Positions 1 through 13,206 of a DNA stretch of 64,000 nt are shown piece after piece. Every line of letters begins with the position of its first letter. Position 1 is the stretch's first letter. Made by a program: the position numbers and the translations under genes. The stretch lies in assembly GCA_021229015.1 (NCBI GenBank), contig CM037788.1, positions 43,506,696 through 43,570,695 of the forward strand, written 5' to 3'. Under the pieces are notes generated by a model, which worked only from the letters and a program-made list of their open reading frames with translations, searched no databases and was not told the origin of the DNA. This DNA is from Solen grandis. Lineage: Eukaryota; Mollusca; Bivalvia; Adapedonta; Solenidae.

Positions 1-799
1 ATGCCAGCTGATATTTTAGCACCGAGGTGCAAAGCCTTACACTGATTGATACTGAGTGATTAGAGAAGATTGGACCATCATAGGGATATACTGACAGAAT
101 ATCTAGCACAGAGATAAACTTGAAAATGATTATCTGAGTCAGAAATCACGATTACATAACAACTTTTGTTATTATTGATGTGACCTGCCATAATCCAATT
201 AGGGGAAGATGAAAGAATTTTCACCTGCTCCGTGTCTTTTTCCACCTATTTAGCTTGCTTGATGTGACTACTAATCTGATACTTGCAGATGTGCTAGATG
301 TGTGTCAGTTTCACTGAGGGTAGGAAAAAGTAGGGGAATAATTGTTGCATAACAAGAGGTAGACCTATAATAGGAAGCTAGCTGTGATCAGAGAGGGGAA
401 AGAGAAAGAGAAAGAAAGAGAGTCAGTCTAAAAATCTACAAGAAATATCTTTGAAAAAAAAAAAAAGATATTCAGCATTGATGGGGATTAAATTAATGTA
501 GAAATAGAATGGTTATGTGATGTTGAATATCCCCTCCATCACAATCAGCAGAGTATTATTTATTTTAACAAAGCATACTACATTTGTTTAACCAACTTAC
601 AGTCACACGAACATGATGATTCAAATTATACTATACTAATATTCAACCCAAAACAGGTCTCATTGTGCATCTTTTTTACAGTCATAAATCGTTTAATTTA
701 TTTACAAACAATGCTGTGTGGGCTACTGTACTGTACTATACTGTACTTGTTTTTGTTCAATACTAATTAACCTTGACAATGCTGTAGACACTAATGTGA

Positions 800-985
800 C
801 TAGCTGCCTTCGCGGCCAGTGCAGACCAAGATTTGTCTGTGCAATCATGCAATCTGATCATGGTCTGCACTGTTCACTTATCTGTCAGTAAATTTTCAGC
901 AAGCACCCCCAAAAAAACTTAAAGGTACAGTCCAAAATGAGAAAGGAGAAGTCCAAAAAAAAAAATAGCATGGTTAGGGTTAAAA
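800..985 (+). repeat. Hairpin repeat family 2, copy 1
   Basis: Inverted arms AGTGCAGACC (818-827) and GGTCTGCACT (862-871), followed by 'tcagcaagcaccccc' and 'gtccaaaatgagaaaggag'. Shared with 11915-12090. Confidence 0.7.
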
Positions 986-1462
986 GGACATGGATTTTAT
1001 CCATAGCTTTCAATATGTTCTGACTTGACATTGTTACCATATTGTTTAACTTGGCATAAATGAATGGTAGAGGGTTTAACAGATGAAAGAAGAGTATTGG
1101 CAATGCTCCCAGCTGTGTTATTATGGATATGTCTGCTTTTACAAGAACTTGGGGACTCTTAGACGCAGTAGTTTGTTTGATGCATCTGATACCAAATCTG
1201 TTTTAATTTGCAAGAATGTGTCTTAAAGGAATTGTTCTTCCAATATAATCATTATTTTTGTAGTTTGTACTTTTCTTGGGTCGCCTAGAGTGCCAAAGGA
1301 ATGTTTGAGCTTACAATATAAGTGTAATAAGGGTGAGAGGGAAACTAGGCTAAATGCATATATTTATATAAGCAATTAGCCTAGTTTTGCTCTCACCCCT
1401 CAGTATGAAGATCAGAATTATATACGTATTAATGCAGCCTGCTGGTGAACCTCCATTTACCA

Positions 1463-1610
1463 GAGGGTCTCCTCTGTTTGCTCCTACAATATTGTAGCTC
1501 AGATTCTACAGTGTTTACGGTAAAGACAAATCCATTGTTCCATTTAAAGTGAAGTAAATTAATATTCATCATGTCATAAATTTGTACATGCATATTCATG
1601 AGGCAAATAG
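1463..1610 (+). repeat. Interspersed repeat 'acaatattgtagctcagatt', uninterrupted copy
   Basis: 'ctacaatattgtagctcaga' followed by 'aatattcat' and 'tgcatattcatgaggcaa'. Related copies are at 9230-9440, 26520-26640 and 52500-52950. The last is interrupted by MITE copy 6. Confidence 0.7.
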
Positions 1611-3884
1611 TAAAAGCCAGATTACTGGTAGCTTTTGAGACATGCACATTTTGGTCTGGATATACCTCCCGCACAACGAAGTTGTAAGGAGGGTATACTG
1701 GATTCAGCTTGTCTGTCTGTCGGTTTCTTTGTCTGGGCCGTAACTCAAAAAGTATAAAAGGCATCAAGATGAAACTTCATATGTGGATAGATCTCATTGA
1801 GGGGGAGTGCAGTGACCAAGAACTATTACCCTCATTCGTGTCATTTTAAAATTACTGTGACAAAGAGGCATGCGGGGGGTATTTGCGCCATGACAATGGC
1901 AGATCTAGTTTGATACTGTTTTCATATATAAAACTTTGATATTTCATGTCATTTTGTTTATACTCATATTTTTTACTGACAAAATAAAAGTAAGATGTGA
2001 TATGAAACTTTCACAAACCTATTGCTGAAATATGCCTTTTTACATTTCGAAATAATCTAAAATCATTTGAAAAACAAAAATGAAATATCTGACATTTTTC
2101 CACGTAGAGATCCTTTAAAAATTCCTAAGTATACATGGATATGGTGTTTCTGTTACAAAGTTTTCCATGGCCATGACAAGGTCATGAGGGAACATCCAGC
2201 TTCCTACAAGTGGATGAAGATCCATAATACACAGGGGCACCTGGATCAACAAACATATTCAACTGTCCGAAATAACACGTTTTCTCATGACAAAAAAATC
2301 AACAGGTGAATGGATTTGATTGAAATCTGGCTGAGACAGTTAACATCAGATGCATTACAGTATCACTCATAAATAAGATCTGTGATCTAATGAGAGGTAT
2401 ACATATTTGGTTTAATCGGCAATAAATTAGAGAGAGACTCAGTATATTTATAATTGATATGAGCAATTTTACACCTCTTATGTTATCTCACAGTCACTTG
2501 ATGGTACATGCAACTTAAAGACTTGCAGCTCTTTACCTATATCAAAGTTGCGAATCTCTTTTAGATTATAAGTTCTTTTGATAGACCAACCTACCGCAAG
2601 CCATCTCAATTGTCCAGACATTGACTTGGATCCACAACCATCTAAGGGGGCTAAATTATGTTGTATAATTTTTATCTTGGTGGGGGGTGGGGAAACTGGT
2701 TGTTTCTTAATTTTATGACAAAAATCTTGCTTAAAAATTAGTTCAGTGTACTTCTAGTTCTTGCCCCTTGTTTTCCCAATCAATCCCTAATTTTTCTTGT
2801 TAATTCAGCTCATTGCAAGCTATTGACTTTCAAATGTTGCTATACATTCCATTGGGAGTTTTTGTTCTCCATATTTGCACAGCTCTTGACCTAGATGTTT
2901 TTTTGTTTTTTTTAGACAGTGTAACAGTGTTGCTGCTTTGATAAAGAGGACTTTCATCTGTGAACTTACTGTACAAACATCTTGAAAATGGGTATATATT
3001 TCCGTAAATTCATGTTCAAGAACAAAAATATAACATTTACTAAATGAAAGTTTTTTGTAGCTTATTTTGTGCATGGGCTTATTTCCGTGCATGAAAGAAT
3101 CATTGAAATTGATGGAAAAAAAACCATATGGTGGATGGCGTTCTTATCTTATTCAATGTTAAGTATTTCTTAAAGCTAAATATTGTTGTGGAATTTTGCA
3201 CCTATAAATGTTTTACCCCAGGGTGGGGGCGGAGGGCATATATTTGGTATTTCACAGAAGACCGTCCAAACTGGTGAAAATTAGGCAGACAGAACTTTAC
3301 CAGGTTTCCTGGAAAATAGACTTAGCAGGAATATAATGTGGGGATTCTGATAAATTGCGAATGCCTCAGGGTGGGGATTTAGACTGCAAAAAATGAAAAA
3401 TGTCAAATTCCCCAAGATCTGTTGCTGCTGGCCCCTGGGGCAAAACATTGATTTGAAAGCATAAGAGCCAGATCAAATTAAAAAATTACAGATATGCTGT
3501 CAACAAATTCTAGGTCTGTTGACACAAATATCATGGACAGACAGCATCTTCACAGCTATATGGTACATGCCTTTCAGTCTTGTGAACAAATAGGCATCAA
3601 TAATGTATAGTTTGGTCCTTTTTGTGACTTTAAAAAACCCTAACAACTTTAATCAGCAGTCATTAAATTTTATGGTTTTACAGTATTGTCTTAAGATGGT
3701 CCTTATTCTGCTTCACAGAAGTGAGAGCTATGTAGGAATCCCGTATGTCTCCTCCTACACTCACATTACATGAAGACAAGGTAGTATGGGGGGTATTAAT
3801 CACCTATAGTAATAGTTCTTTTTCCAAATGATTATGATTAGAAGTAGGTTTGTCCCCAGTGTTAACATACTAAAGTACTGGTGT

Positions 3885-4065
3885 AAATCCCTTGTGCTTG
3901 GTGCTCAGGGCATAAGGGTTAAAGTTCCAGCCCTGGTTGGAATGGTATCAGGATAATGTGACTGAGCCTGGTATCATGCCATGTGTCTATAGCGTGATAC
4001 CACAGTGAGGTAGCACTATGTAGACAAAAGTCCCCAAATGACTGAAATACTGTAAATGAGTTAAA
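3885..4065 (+). mobile_element. SINE family A fragment
   Basis: Shares 'ttggtgctcagggcataagg', 'tatcaggataatgtgactga' and 'caaatgactgaaatactgta' with the full copy at 48261. The tRNA-like head is missing or unrecognisable. Confidence 0.7.
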
Positions 4066-5124
4066 CACATACATGCAAACCGTCAATTTGGCAGTCTGTA
4101 ACCTAATATGTTTATGTATGCTGTGACAGAGAGACTATCTTCCTCCATGAATAATTTTACTTTGATTTGTTTAGTACAACCTGAGCTTGCATACTTAAGA
4201 CCCGATTCAGATGTGAATGTGAGAGAGTGGCTATACAAATTCATTTTGTTATGTTAATGAAATAAGATTTGTTCTGTTCTGAAAATAAGGCTTTTTGTTA
4301 AAATTTTATTGTTTGTTTTTGACAACTAGGTTCTGAAATAAGTTGTAGTTAATCGGTAATCAAACAATGCTAATTATCAATGAAAAACAGCATTGAGTTT
4401 TAACCTTGGATCAATGATTTTATGAAAATGATAGAAATTCAAATTCTGCTATACTAGTATTTAAAGTAGCTTGTTCACAGATGATCGTTAGGAATTTATA
4501 AAAAATAATTTTCTACTGTTCTTTGCTAATGTTGGTGAAGTTTTTGTTTCCTGACAAAAAAAACTCAGAAAGTATAGGTCACATTGCACACGCCACTTTA
4601 ACAAAATTGGTTAAATTAAGAATACAATATCCCTGAAGGACACTCTTCCGCAACATGGTCATGGTAGCAATTACATGAGCTCATCCTATGAAGTTAGCGC
4701 ATGCAGGAAAGGTGAATGAATCTAAATATAGGTTTTATCAGTCTAAATACTGTTTCAATACTGTCTGTTACAGTATTGCCTGTGATGGGGAAACCACCCA
4801 TTTTTTTTAACAATCACGGTTGCATTGGGTGACATTGCATCTGTAGATGGGTATTGATAAAGTAATAGACACATATATATTTGAAATCAAATTCCTAGTC
4901 AGTGACTATCTGTGAACGAGCTGCTTTAAACATTTGCAGCATATTGAAACCTTAAACATATTTTGTGCACCTCTCTTTCACCTTCAGAACAAAGATATTC
5001 ATCCTGTCCAGTGAATTTTTTTACAATATTTGCTAAACAAATCCTGGGACATGCTAGGCTTAAAAAATTATGAGTCCCAATCTGGAAAGCATGCATCCAA
5101 CTTTAATTTCAATAGCATTTTTTG

Positions 5125-5800
5125 TGTCGCCTGACATAGGGGTTAATTTTGTCAGCAGCGACAGCTTCCCCATCTGCTTGTCCGGATCATAACTTTGTCA
5201 CCATAACTTGGAATGACTTGAGACTTGATATGTATGTTTGTTGCTATGACCTGGAATGCAGTGTACATGAACCATAACTCTACCTTGTATGCTTTTTGAG
5301 TTATTCCCCTTTGATTTTCTTAGAGCATATCTTGGCCGGATCATAACTTTGTCACCATAAGTTTGAATGACTTGAGACTTGGTATATATGTTTCTTGCAA
5401 TAACCCTGAGTGCAGTAAACAAGAACCATAACTCTACCTTGTGCGCTTTTTTAGTTATTCCCCTTTGATAGATTTTCTATGAGCATTTCTTGTCTGGAGC
5501 ATAACTTTTTCACCATAAGTTTGAATGACTTGAGAATTGGTATGTATGTTTCTTGTAATGACCCGGAGTGCAGTGCACAAGAACCATAACTCTACCTTGT
5601 GCGCTTTTTTAGTTATTCCCCTTTGATAGATTTTTTTGAGCATTTCTTGTCTGGAGTATAACTTTTTCACCATCAGTTTGAATGACTTGAGACTTGATAT
5701 GTTTGTTTCTTGCAATGACCTGAAGTGCAGTGTTCAAGAACTATTATTCTACCTTGTGCATTTTTGGAGTTATTCCCCTTTGATTGATTTTGTTATTGTA
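5125..5800 (+). repeat. Interspersed element with ~155-bp internal tandem units
   Basis: Begins 'tgtgtcgcctgacatagggg'. About four units follow, each with 'cataactttgtcaccataa', 'gaatgacttgagacttg' and 'gttattcccctttgat', at spacings near 155-158 bp. Small antisense ORFs here repeat the same peptide and are not genes. Confidence 0.75.
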
Positions 5801-6297
5801 TTTTAAGTTAGAAAGAGATGCATAGTGAGGGAATGAGAATCTTACAAACTTGTAAGCATGTTTGCATAGGTCATTTTTATTGGTGTTCCTATCAGGAAAA
5901 GGGTTAAAAACAAAAAAGTAATCATATTTCATTATACTTGTTAATATGTTTAAGTTACAATAGTCCTTACATTTTTATTTGATCTTTATAAGCTTTTCTC
6001 TGTTTGATGGCAACATCATTGTGCATTAATACCCCATCCTTAAAAGAAAGTGACAAACTGGCATCTTTACTGTCAACAGATAAGTCATCGTCGGGGGACA
6101 CATCCGACTTGCTATTTTATGCATCCATTGGATGCATTGAAACCAAAACATTGCATCCACAGCACAAACATTACATCCAGGATGCAGGAATCACTGCCTG
6201 TCCATCCACTGTCAACTTAAAATACTCTTGGTTTCTTCAAGTTAGGGACAGAGGTCTAAATTACATTATTCATTTGTTATTTTTGACACTGAGTTCT

Positions 6298-7069
6298 TGT
6301 GTCGCCTGCATAGCATGGCAGACACATAGGGATCACTTTGTCCGTCGTCGTCGGCGTCGTCGTCGTCGGCGTCACACTTTCTTGTCCGGAGCATAACTCG
6401 AAAAGTATTTGAGGTATCACTGAAACTTAAAACATGGATAGATCACATTGAGGTGGAGTGCAGTGCACAAGAATGATAACTCTGACTTTCGTATTTTCTG
6501 AGTTATTTCCCTTTGTTGATTTTCAGACTTAATTTTTGTCTGGGGCATAACTCGAAACGTATTTGAGGTGTTGACTTGAAACTTCATAGATCTCAATGGT
6601 CTGAGTGCAGTGCACATGAATGATAACTTTTTTTTCCCTGGAGCATAACACAAAATTTTTTTCACAGGTGGAAAGATCTCATGGAGTGCATTGTGCAAGA
6701 ATGATAACTGTTGTATTTTTGGAGTTATTTCCCTTTGTTTATTTTTTTGGATTTAATTCTTGTGTGGTGCATAACTTGTAAAGTATTTAAAGTGTTGCCT
6801 TAAACATTTATAGTGGATAGATCTCATTGGTCTGAGTGCAGTACACAAGAATGATAACTCAATAATGATAATGATGACTACAAACTTGCAACATATATAT
6901 AATTAACGTCATAAGTGCTTAATGACGTCATAATTTTTCTTACAGTTAATGTTTTGAATTCATAGTCATTCTGACACTCCTCTGATGAAGACTGTATAGT
7001 CAAAAGTGCTCGGGAAAATTATTACATATTGCACTGTTTGAATATTTTTTTCCCCCCCCCCCCCCCCAA

Positions 7070-7136
<67 letters not shown>

Positions 7137-7248
7137 TTTGGTGTTATTTTGTACCTCACAAAATAGATTATGCTTTATCAATAATTTGTCAAAAGATCGA
7201 TTTTCTAGTCAATTCTTTCATCAAACATGCTTAAATGCAGGCGACACA
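6298..7248 (+). mobile_element. Pearl-like element with 13-bp TIRs and ~150-bp internal units
   Basis: Starts TGTGTCGCCTGCA (6298-6310) and ends with its exact reverse complement TGCAGGCGACACA (7236-7248). Inside are a cgtcgtcgg microsatellite and three units with 'gcataactcgaa' and 'gatctcattg..gagtgcagtgcac'. A poly-C/A/TA/TG microsatellite follows. No coding capacity. Confidence 0.75.
7050..7135 (+). repeat. Compound microsatellite (C)n(A)n(TA)n(TG)n
   Basis: Four adjacent simple repeats in a row, inside the 6298 element. The ORF across it is low complexity. Confidence 0.95.
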
Positions 7249-7276
7249 AGTGTTCCGAGGAACACCCACATCTAGT

Positions 7277-8944
7277 TAGTTCAGTTTAGCATATGGGCTT
7301 AGTATGGGCTATTAGGAGCAATCGAATGTCCATTGTCCATTTGTTGTTCGTCCATACAGCGGCAACAAATAGTTTGTTTACACTCTCTCATCTTTATTCT
7401 TAAGAAATCATCATCAAATTTCATGAAAATGATTATGGTTATAATCTCTTGGCCAAGTTTGATTATGGCTGATCAAGGCCTGTTAGATCAGGAGTTACGG
7501 TGCTTTAAATATCAAAAAGTGCCAGATTTCACTTTGTTTACTTTCATAAGTATCTTCATTTCTTGTATATCAATGATATTGGCAACAATATCTCAGTGGA
7601 GTTTGATTATGGCTGATACTGGACTGATAGATCTACAATTTTAGGCCCTTGAAATATCAGAACATCACAAAGATTTGTCATTTTTTTCATTTCTCAAGCA
7701 GTGCACCTGATGAAGTCAATGTTTCTCAAGTAAGCAACTTCACGGGCATCATGGCCCTCTTGTTTGGCTCATATTAGCACAAAGTGCTTGTTGTGACTGT
7801 TGAATGTCCATCTTCCATCTGTTGTCCCCAATACATTCTAGTATGCATAGCAGCATTGATCAAACTTAGCCAAAATCTTGATAAATCTCACTTTTACTCA
7901 GGTGAGCAATATAGGACCATCATTGTCCTCATTTCTATTTTTTAAGTGGAGTATTGTTAAAATTAAAAACGGCACCAGATATTTAGTTACATCTGCAGCC
8001 ATCTTATTACAAACATTTTGATTTTTTATATGCTTTTGTCTGTTACCATTATCAAAACTTTTGCAAACAAAGTGTACTGTTTTGAATTGCCTGAAAACTT
8101 CTCATGAATAAAATTGAGCAAACAATTTTACTCTTTATTTTTTTAATTTCAAATTCAGATTCTCTCTCATGGACATGAATGTTTAATATCATTCTGTACT
8201 TAATGAATGGTAATATTTTATGATTTGCTGTCTGCCTTACCCAATCAATATAATAAAGAAAAGATTTAAAGTGACGAAGAATTGTGTTAATTCTCCAGGA
8301 TTTTCTTTTAAATTATTCAATTTACATTTAAATTGAGACCTGGCTAACCAGTCTGTTGGACTCAAAATCTCAAAACATTTCTGTTTCAAGACTTCTAAAA
8401 TTGCTGATCTGTTCAATCAAAATAATGAAATAAGAGGAAAAAAGTATTATCATAAAAATTTAATTATAAATTTGGACAATAACTGATTAAAACGGAATTG
8501 ATTTTTTTGTTCGACAGATTTCATTATTCCCGGAATTATGTCCTTTTTTCATTCGGCTCTTTGTGACAGGGGGATATTTTTGCAAGCCTGTAATGTGATT
8601 GTCTAGCATTGTTTGTATCATTATCATTTGCATAATTCAAGGAATGTTTCCTTAAAAAGTTGTTGTGGTGGCTCTAGGGAGCTTTGTTTACTAATGACAA
8701 AATTTCACAATAGAAAAGAAAAAAAGTTGTAAACTTCATCCAAGCTAGCCTAGAATCTTCTTCTCTTGGATATTAGAAAGATTCTATTCAGGAAATAGTC
8801 TGTGTCTAAGAATGCCATGTTATACCATCTGGATCAGACAGAAAGCAAATCTTAGGTTGAGCAGGATTTACAATGTTAAAGTTTCATCTCTTACCCTTTA
8901 CTTCATATAAAGGTGTTTTGACACCTTGGCAAAGAGACCACACC
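7277..8944. other. No gene seen
   Basis: AT-rich. A repeat end ('catcatggccctcttgttt') near 7750 marks a fragment of the AGCTCACC family; otherwise nothing recognised. Confidence 0.6.
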
Positions 8945-9180
8945 CTGATCAGACTGCAGGGAAACAGTGGTTCAGTGGTAGGACACAAGCTTCAGCATCA
9001 AGAGGTTCTGGGTTTGAGACCTGCCAAGGACACAGCCAATATTCTGGAGCAAGAAATTTCATTTCACCCATCATGAAGGGCATAAAATGGGCTGCCATAG
9101 GTCAAATGAAAGACTCCCCAGGATGACTGATACTTGTAGCCTGATGACCAGGGGAAAAAGCTGTCAAATCTGGAACTGAG
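8945..9180 (+). mobile_element. tRNA-derived SINE (family D)
   Basis: A-box-like CAGTGGTTCAGTGGTAGGAC and B-box-like TTCTGGGTTTGAGACCTGCC. The body contains 'ggacacagccaatattctgg' and 'agcctgatgaccagggg'. Two overlapping small ORFs here are repeat-derived. Confidence 0.75.
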
Positions 9181-9610
9181 ACTATAAAAAGCCTTGCTCT
9201 ACTTTAACAAGTCCTTTCAGGAGTTGTCTGATCAGAGTCTTCTTTGCTTGTACAATATTGTAGCTCAGATTCTGAAGTCTTAATGGCAAGGAAAAATTGT
9301 TTCACGTCCAATTTGATTTCATTAAGTCAATATTCTTCAAGTTCTAAACACTGGTTGGACGTTAATCCCAACAAACAAACTTATTCCCTAATTTTAAGTT
9401 TGTAATGTGCACATGAATATTCATGAGGTATAGGGGTAAGGAAGGGGTAGGTTGGGACAGGTATAAAACCAGATCAACCTGCAAGTTGCTAAAAAGCTGA
9501 TTTGGATTCATACCATATGGCCACATAGGGAATTTCTTAATAGTACTTGCACATGCAGTCAAGAAATGTATGCTGTATTGAGTTTCATTTTATTTTATTG
9601 TTTGTTTGAA

Positions 9611-9790
9611 ATGGATTTAACATCTTACTGAAGTATTTCAGTCATTTGGAGACTTTGCCTACTTGAGACAGATATAGTGCTGCCATACTGCAGTATCAAG
9701 CCAGACAAGTGGCATGATACCACAACCAGTCATATTATCCTGACACTGGGCCATACCCTGCATGTATTATGCTAAGCACTAATTTTATTT
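9611..9790 (-). mobile_element. SINE family A fragment (reverse)
   Basis: The reverse complement of the family A body: 'gtatttcagtcatttggaga', then the ggcatgataccaca block, then 'attatcctgacactgggcca'. Confidence 0.7.
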
Positions 9791-9835
9791 TATAAGAATT
9801 TGCATGATGTAGAAAGCCAGTATAAGTAGTTCCTT

Positions 9836-10055
9836 GGGTTTTAAACATCTTATTGACAGTACTTTTGTAACAGTCATTCAGAGACTTTAATTTTGTCTAC
9901 ATGTGAAAGATTTAGTGTAGATATAGTGCTTTCTCAAAACAATATTAAGTCATAGACAAATGGCATGATATATTACCTTTCACTACTGGACCAACCAGTT
10001 CTGGAACTCTGATATTTGTTGAGCCCCAAGCATTTGGGAGCTATACCAGTATGAA
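9836..10055 (-). mobile_element. SINE family A fragment (reverse)
   Basis: A second, more diverged reverse copy immediately after the first, with 'gtcattcagagacttt', 'tggcatgat' and 'ccaaccagttctggaactc'. It ends just before a TTAA MITE. Confidence 0.6.
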
Positions 10056-10065
10056 TTTTAATGAC

Positions 10066-10305
10066 TTAACCCTTTCCCTCATAGAGGACACCATGAAAAG
10101 ACCTATGCGAACAGCATAAAACCAGATCAGCCTGCGAGTAACTCGCAGGCTGATCAGGTTTTATGCTGTTCGCTGCTCCTCAGTGGTCTGGAAATGAGGA
10201 TTTTGTAATTAAATTTGGTAAGGTTTAACTGGTTTTCTGCAGATCAGACTTTATGTGATACCTATTGAGGGCGTCAAAATGAGTATATATGAGGGAAAGG
10301 GTTAA
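10066..10305 (+). mobile_element. TTAA-flanked palindromic MITE, copy 1
   Basis: Begins TTAACCCTTTCCCTCATA and ends TATGAGGGAAAGGGTTAA. Central hairpin arms GCCTGCGAGT/ACTCGCAGGC. Lies in the 10.4 kb upstream of exon A1. TTAA is the presumed target duplication, as in piggyBac-type MITEs. Confidence 0.88.
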
Positions 10306-10389
10306 GTGTGTTGCCACATTATATACTTTATCAGGATATTGGTACAAATTAAGACTGCATTAAGGATTTCAGAATGCATTCTATTTCAG

Positions 10390-10466
10390 GTTTGAGGATG
10401 GAACAGTATCATTCCTGGACATTATTGCCCTCAGACACGGCTTTGAAACACTCCAGAATCTTGCGG
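10390..10466 (+). CDS. MOCOS: MOCOS block A, exon A1 (RFEDGT region)
   Basis: Internal exon of molybdenum cofactor sulfurase, which transfers sulfur from cysteine to the molybdenum cofactor of xanthine dehydrogenase and aldehyde oxidase. It reads (R)FEDGTVSFLDIIALRHGF followed by ETLQNLAG, which matches the family segment RFEDGTxxFLDxIALKHGF after the FGGGT loop of the PLP fold. The exon starts after tatttcag in phase 2 (one base completes Arg) and ends at a gtaac donor in phase 1. The length is 77 nt (1 + 25 codons + 1). The preceding FGGGT exon was not found in the 10.4 kb upstream. Confidence 0.9.
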
Positions 10467-10694
10467 GTAACAACCTTCTTTATTGCATTCATCTCGAAAG
10501 ATTATTTTTGGTGACGCTGGTGTAGCTTGGCAGACACATAGGTGTCACATTGTCCTTCATAATCATCAGTCTCATCATCATAAACATCCAATTTGTCCAG
10601 TTTCTACCTTAATCAACACAAGTTTTGGCCTGGATCACCAACTAGGTCTTCACCAGTGATTGTGTATGCAAAGTCAGTCTGCAGTGTATGTTTA

Positions 10695-10975
10695 GGGAGC
10701 AGTGGTCCAGTAGTAGGATATGCACTTTGGGATTGAGAGGTCCCAGGTTTTAATTCTGCAAAACCTGATGTCCTTGACCAAGAAAATTACCACGCATTTT
10801 TTCACTTCACCCATGTGGTGTAAATGGATACCTGAAAGGGCGGTATAATTCTGTGGCTCCATATTGTGGGCTGTCATAAGTGGAGTGAAAGAATCCTTAT
10901 AGATACTGAGTAGCCAGATGACCAGAAGTAAAAGACTTAGACGATAAAATGCCTTAAATTTACTTTATACTTACA
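10695..10975 (+). mobile_element. SINE family D copy in MOCOS intron A1-A2
   Basis: 'gggagcagtggtccagtagt' and 'gaggtcccaggttttaattc' correspond to the 8945 head. 'catttttcact', 'gctgtcataagtggagtgaa' and 'cagatgaccag' correspond to the body. Confidence 0.7.
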
Positions 10976-11914
10976 ATAGGTTATAAAGTCAGACTTTTGG
11001 ACGACTGGGTGTCCTACAGTATATTTTTAACTGGAGTATAATAAAACAAAGTCTTATCCAGTTGGTTACTCAGAGAACCACGAAGGTTTTAAAAACAAAT
11101 TGAATTATGCAATTTGATTTCCTGCAAAATATTCTTCAGAATAAGAAGAGTTATTGCCCTTTCCTTTATTTAAAATTATTACCTGTATGGCAATATTGTT
11201 ATAATTTTTATCTGTAAGAAGAAAATGAAATGACAGAAGAGGTAAAAGTCTTTATAACAAATTTAGATAGAGAATGGAAGTGCATCCTGTATAAATTGGT
11301 GTAAGGGAAGAAATATTGACAACTATACATGTATATAAAATTATACTTTCTTGTGAATAAAAAAGCTAATAATTCATTTAATCAAAATAATTATTATGCA
11401 TAACTATTTCACTTTTTAACAGTCTTTAAATATTAAATATTTGGGCAATTAAAATCACATTTTTTATCGTACCCCCTGACTTCACTATAGGAATCATGCT
11501 TGTGGTGTCATGTCTCATCCTGTCAAGTTCAGTCCTTTACTCACATTACATGGAGACAAGGTGGGGTGCAGGGGTATTGATCATCTCTAGAGATAGTTCT
11601 AGCATTCTATATTTAGCAATACATTCATCTGATAAAAAAATATCAATAATCATCAATCAAGTTAAGGCTTGCTTCTAGAAAATCATTTGTATTACCTTGA
11701 TGGGTCCTTGTACACACATTTGTCCCTAGCAGCTTTCCCTTGAGTATAGTATTGTGTGTTCCTTACAACTCCTTTGTAGTAGATAATGACTTACTAGAAG
11801 TCTTCTAATTACTTTCCATGTGTTTTCCAAGTGTTTGCAACAGTGTTTTGTATTTTCATAAGTTTTGGATGGTCTTTAATTCTTACAATGTTGTTGGTAC
11901 TTGTGACTGACTTA

Positions 11915-12090
11915 TTAACCAGTGCAGACTAAGATCTGCCTGCACATCCATGCAGTCTGATCATGGTCTACACTATTTGCTATTCAGTTAATAATTCATC
12001 AGCAAGCATCCCCATAAACAACTAATGGTTGAGTCCAAAATGAAGAAAGGATAAGTCCAATTAAGAAATTTAGCATAGTAAGGGCTAGAT
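11915..12090 (+). repeat. Hairpin repeat family 2, copy 2
   Basis: Same order as copy 1: AGTGCAGACT ... GGTCTACACT, then 'tcagcaagcatcccc' and 'gtccaaaatgaagaaaggat'. The hairpin arms have drifted. Confidence 0.7.
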
Positions 12091-12200
12091 ATAACTTTCT
12101 GCAGTCAGTTGGTCTATTTGTATTTTCAACCCATACCTGTGAGCAACATAAACTCATTTGCAAAAGAATGTGTGCAATTAGGTTTATGCGAATTTAAAAT

Positions 12201-12260
12201 GTATCATTTCTCATTAAAATGTATCATTTCTCATTAAAATGTGTCTTTTCTTATTAAAAC
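12201..12260 (+). repeat. 20-bp tandem repeat, three units
   Basis: gtatcatttctcattaaaat twice exactly and once with changes. Confidence 0.9.
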
Positions 12261-13206
12261 TGATTATTTTTTATTATGTTTAAGCTGCACACAATGCCCT
12301 AAGATATAAATATGTACTGTCGAAATAAAAAGTTCACATCAATCATAATACAGTTAAACTCTGTATAGTGAACTCAACAGTACCACAATTTCTTGCTTGC
12401 TAAATCTAGTGTTTGTTGTATCTGCATCAGGGATAAATTCCTTATATATGAACTTTGTATAGTGAATATATATTTTATAACCAATACTGTTGAAATGCAT
12501 TTCAAATGACATACATCATTATGTACACAGATACATGCATTTAGAGTCACTTAATAATCATTAAAATTCAGAATACGTATAAAATGCGAGGTACACGATA
12601 TTTCGTTTCCATAATTTGCATAGATACTGTCGAATACAATCTGACGTATTGTGTTCTTCGTTCAGTAGTTTCAGTTTTTCTACACATTGCACATAGCCTC
12701 CAACTATGATTATCTCTTACGTCTATTTTTCCTTTATATAAAAAACATGCATAAACATGACATTATATCTGAATAACTCCGTAATTATGCTAAACCGTCA
12801 AACATATGCACTCATGGTGATTTGCCAGGTGCTTGTGTGAACAAAAAGATACATGCCTGAATCACAGTTGGTGATTTTCACATGTGAAATATCAGATCCT
12901 TTTAATCAACTAAAATAAAATGATTCATAGAGACTAAATAAAATGGATGCTGTAGGTGGTAATTCACTATAACCAAATTCACTAATGTACTTTAGTGATA
13001 TCAGGAAAATAGAAGTAGGCAGTGATAATGGATATAGAATAAAGAAGGGGACAAATCCAGACCTGAAATTTAGTTCACTATAACCCTTTTTTCCTTATAA
13101 ATGAAGTTTACTATATATTCAAAATGTATACATAAAAAAAAATGATAGCTGAGTTCATACTTTCTTTTAATCTGAGTATATACCTTACTCAAAGGGAAAC
13201 TAATAA

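Larger units (their letters stand above)
1..5124. other. No gene seen; AT-rich intron or intergenic DNA with repeat pieces
   Basis: Contains hairpin repeat 2, a repeat at about 1660-1900 (bounded by atacctccc and ggggggtatt), a SINE fragment and short homopolymers. No ORF here looks like a protein family, and no MOCOS FGGGT exon was found. If block A is a complete gene this is probably MOCOS intron. Confidence 0.6.

Noticed and set aside
2660..2740. Frame reading F-Y-L-G-G-G-W near 2665 as a candidate FGGGT exon for block A.
   Set aside because: The downstream residues do not fit the family, there is no good acceptor, and the G run is compositional.
7050..7181. 71-codon ORF across 6966-7181 (minus strand).
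   Set aside because: It is the translation of a poly-C/A/TA/TG microsatellite.
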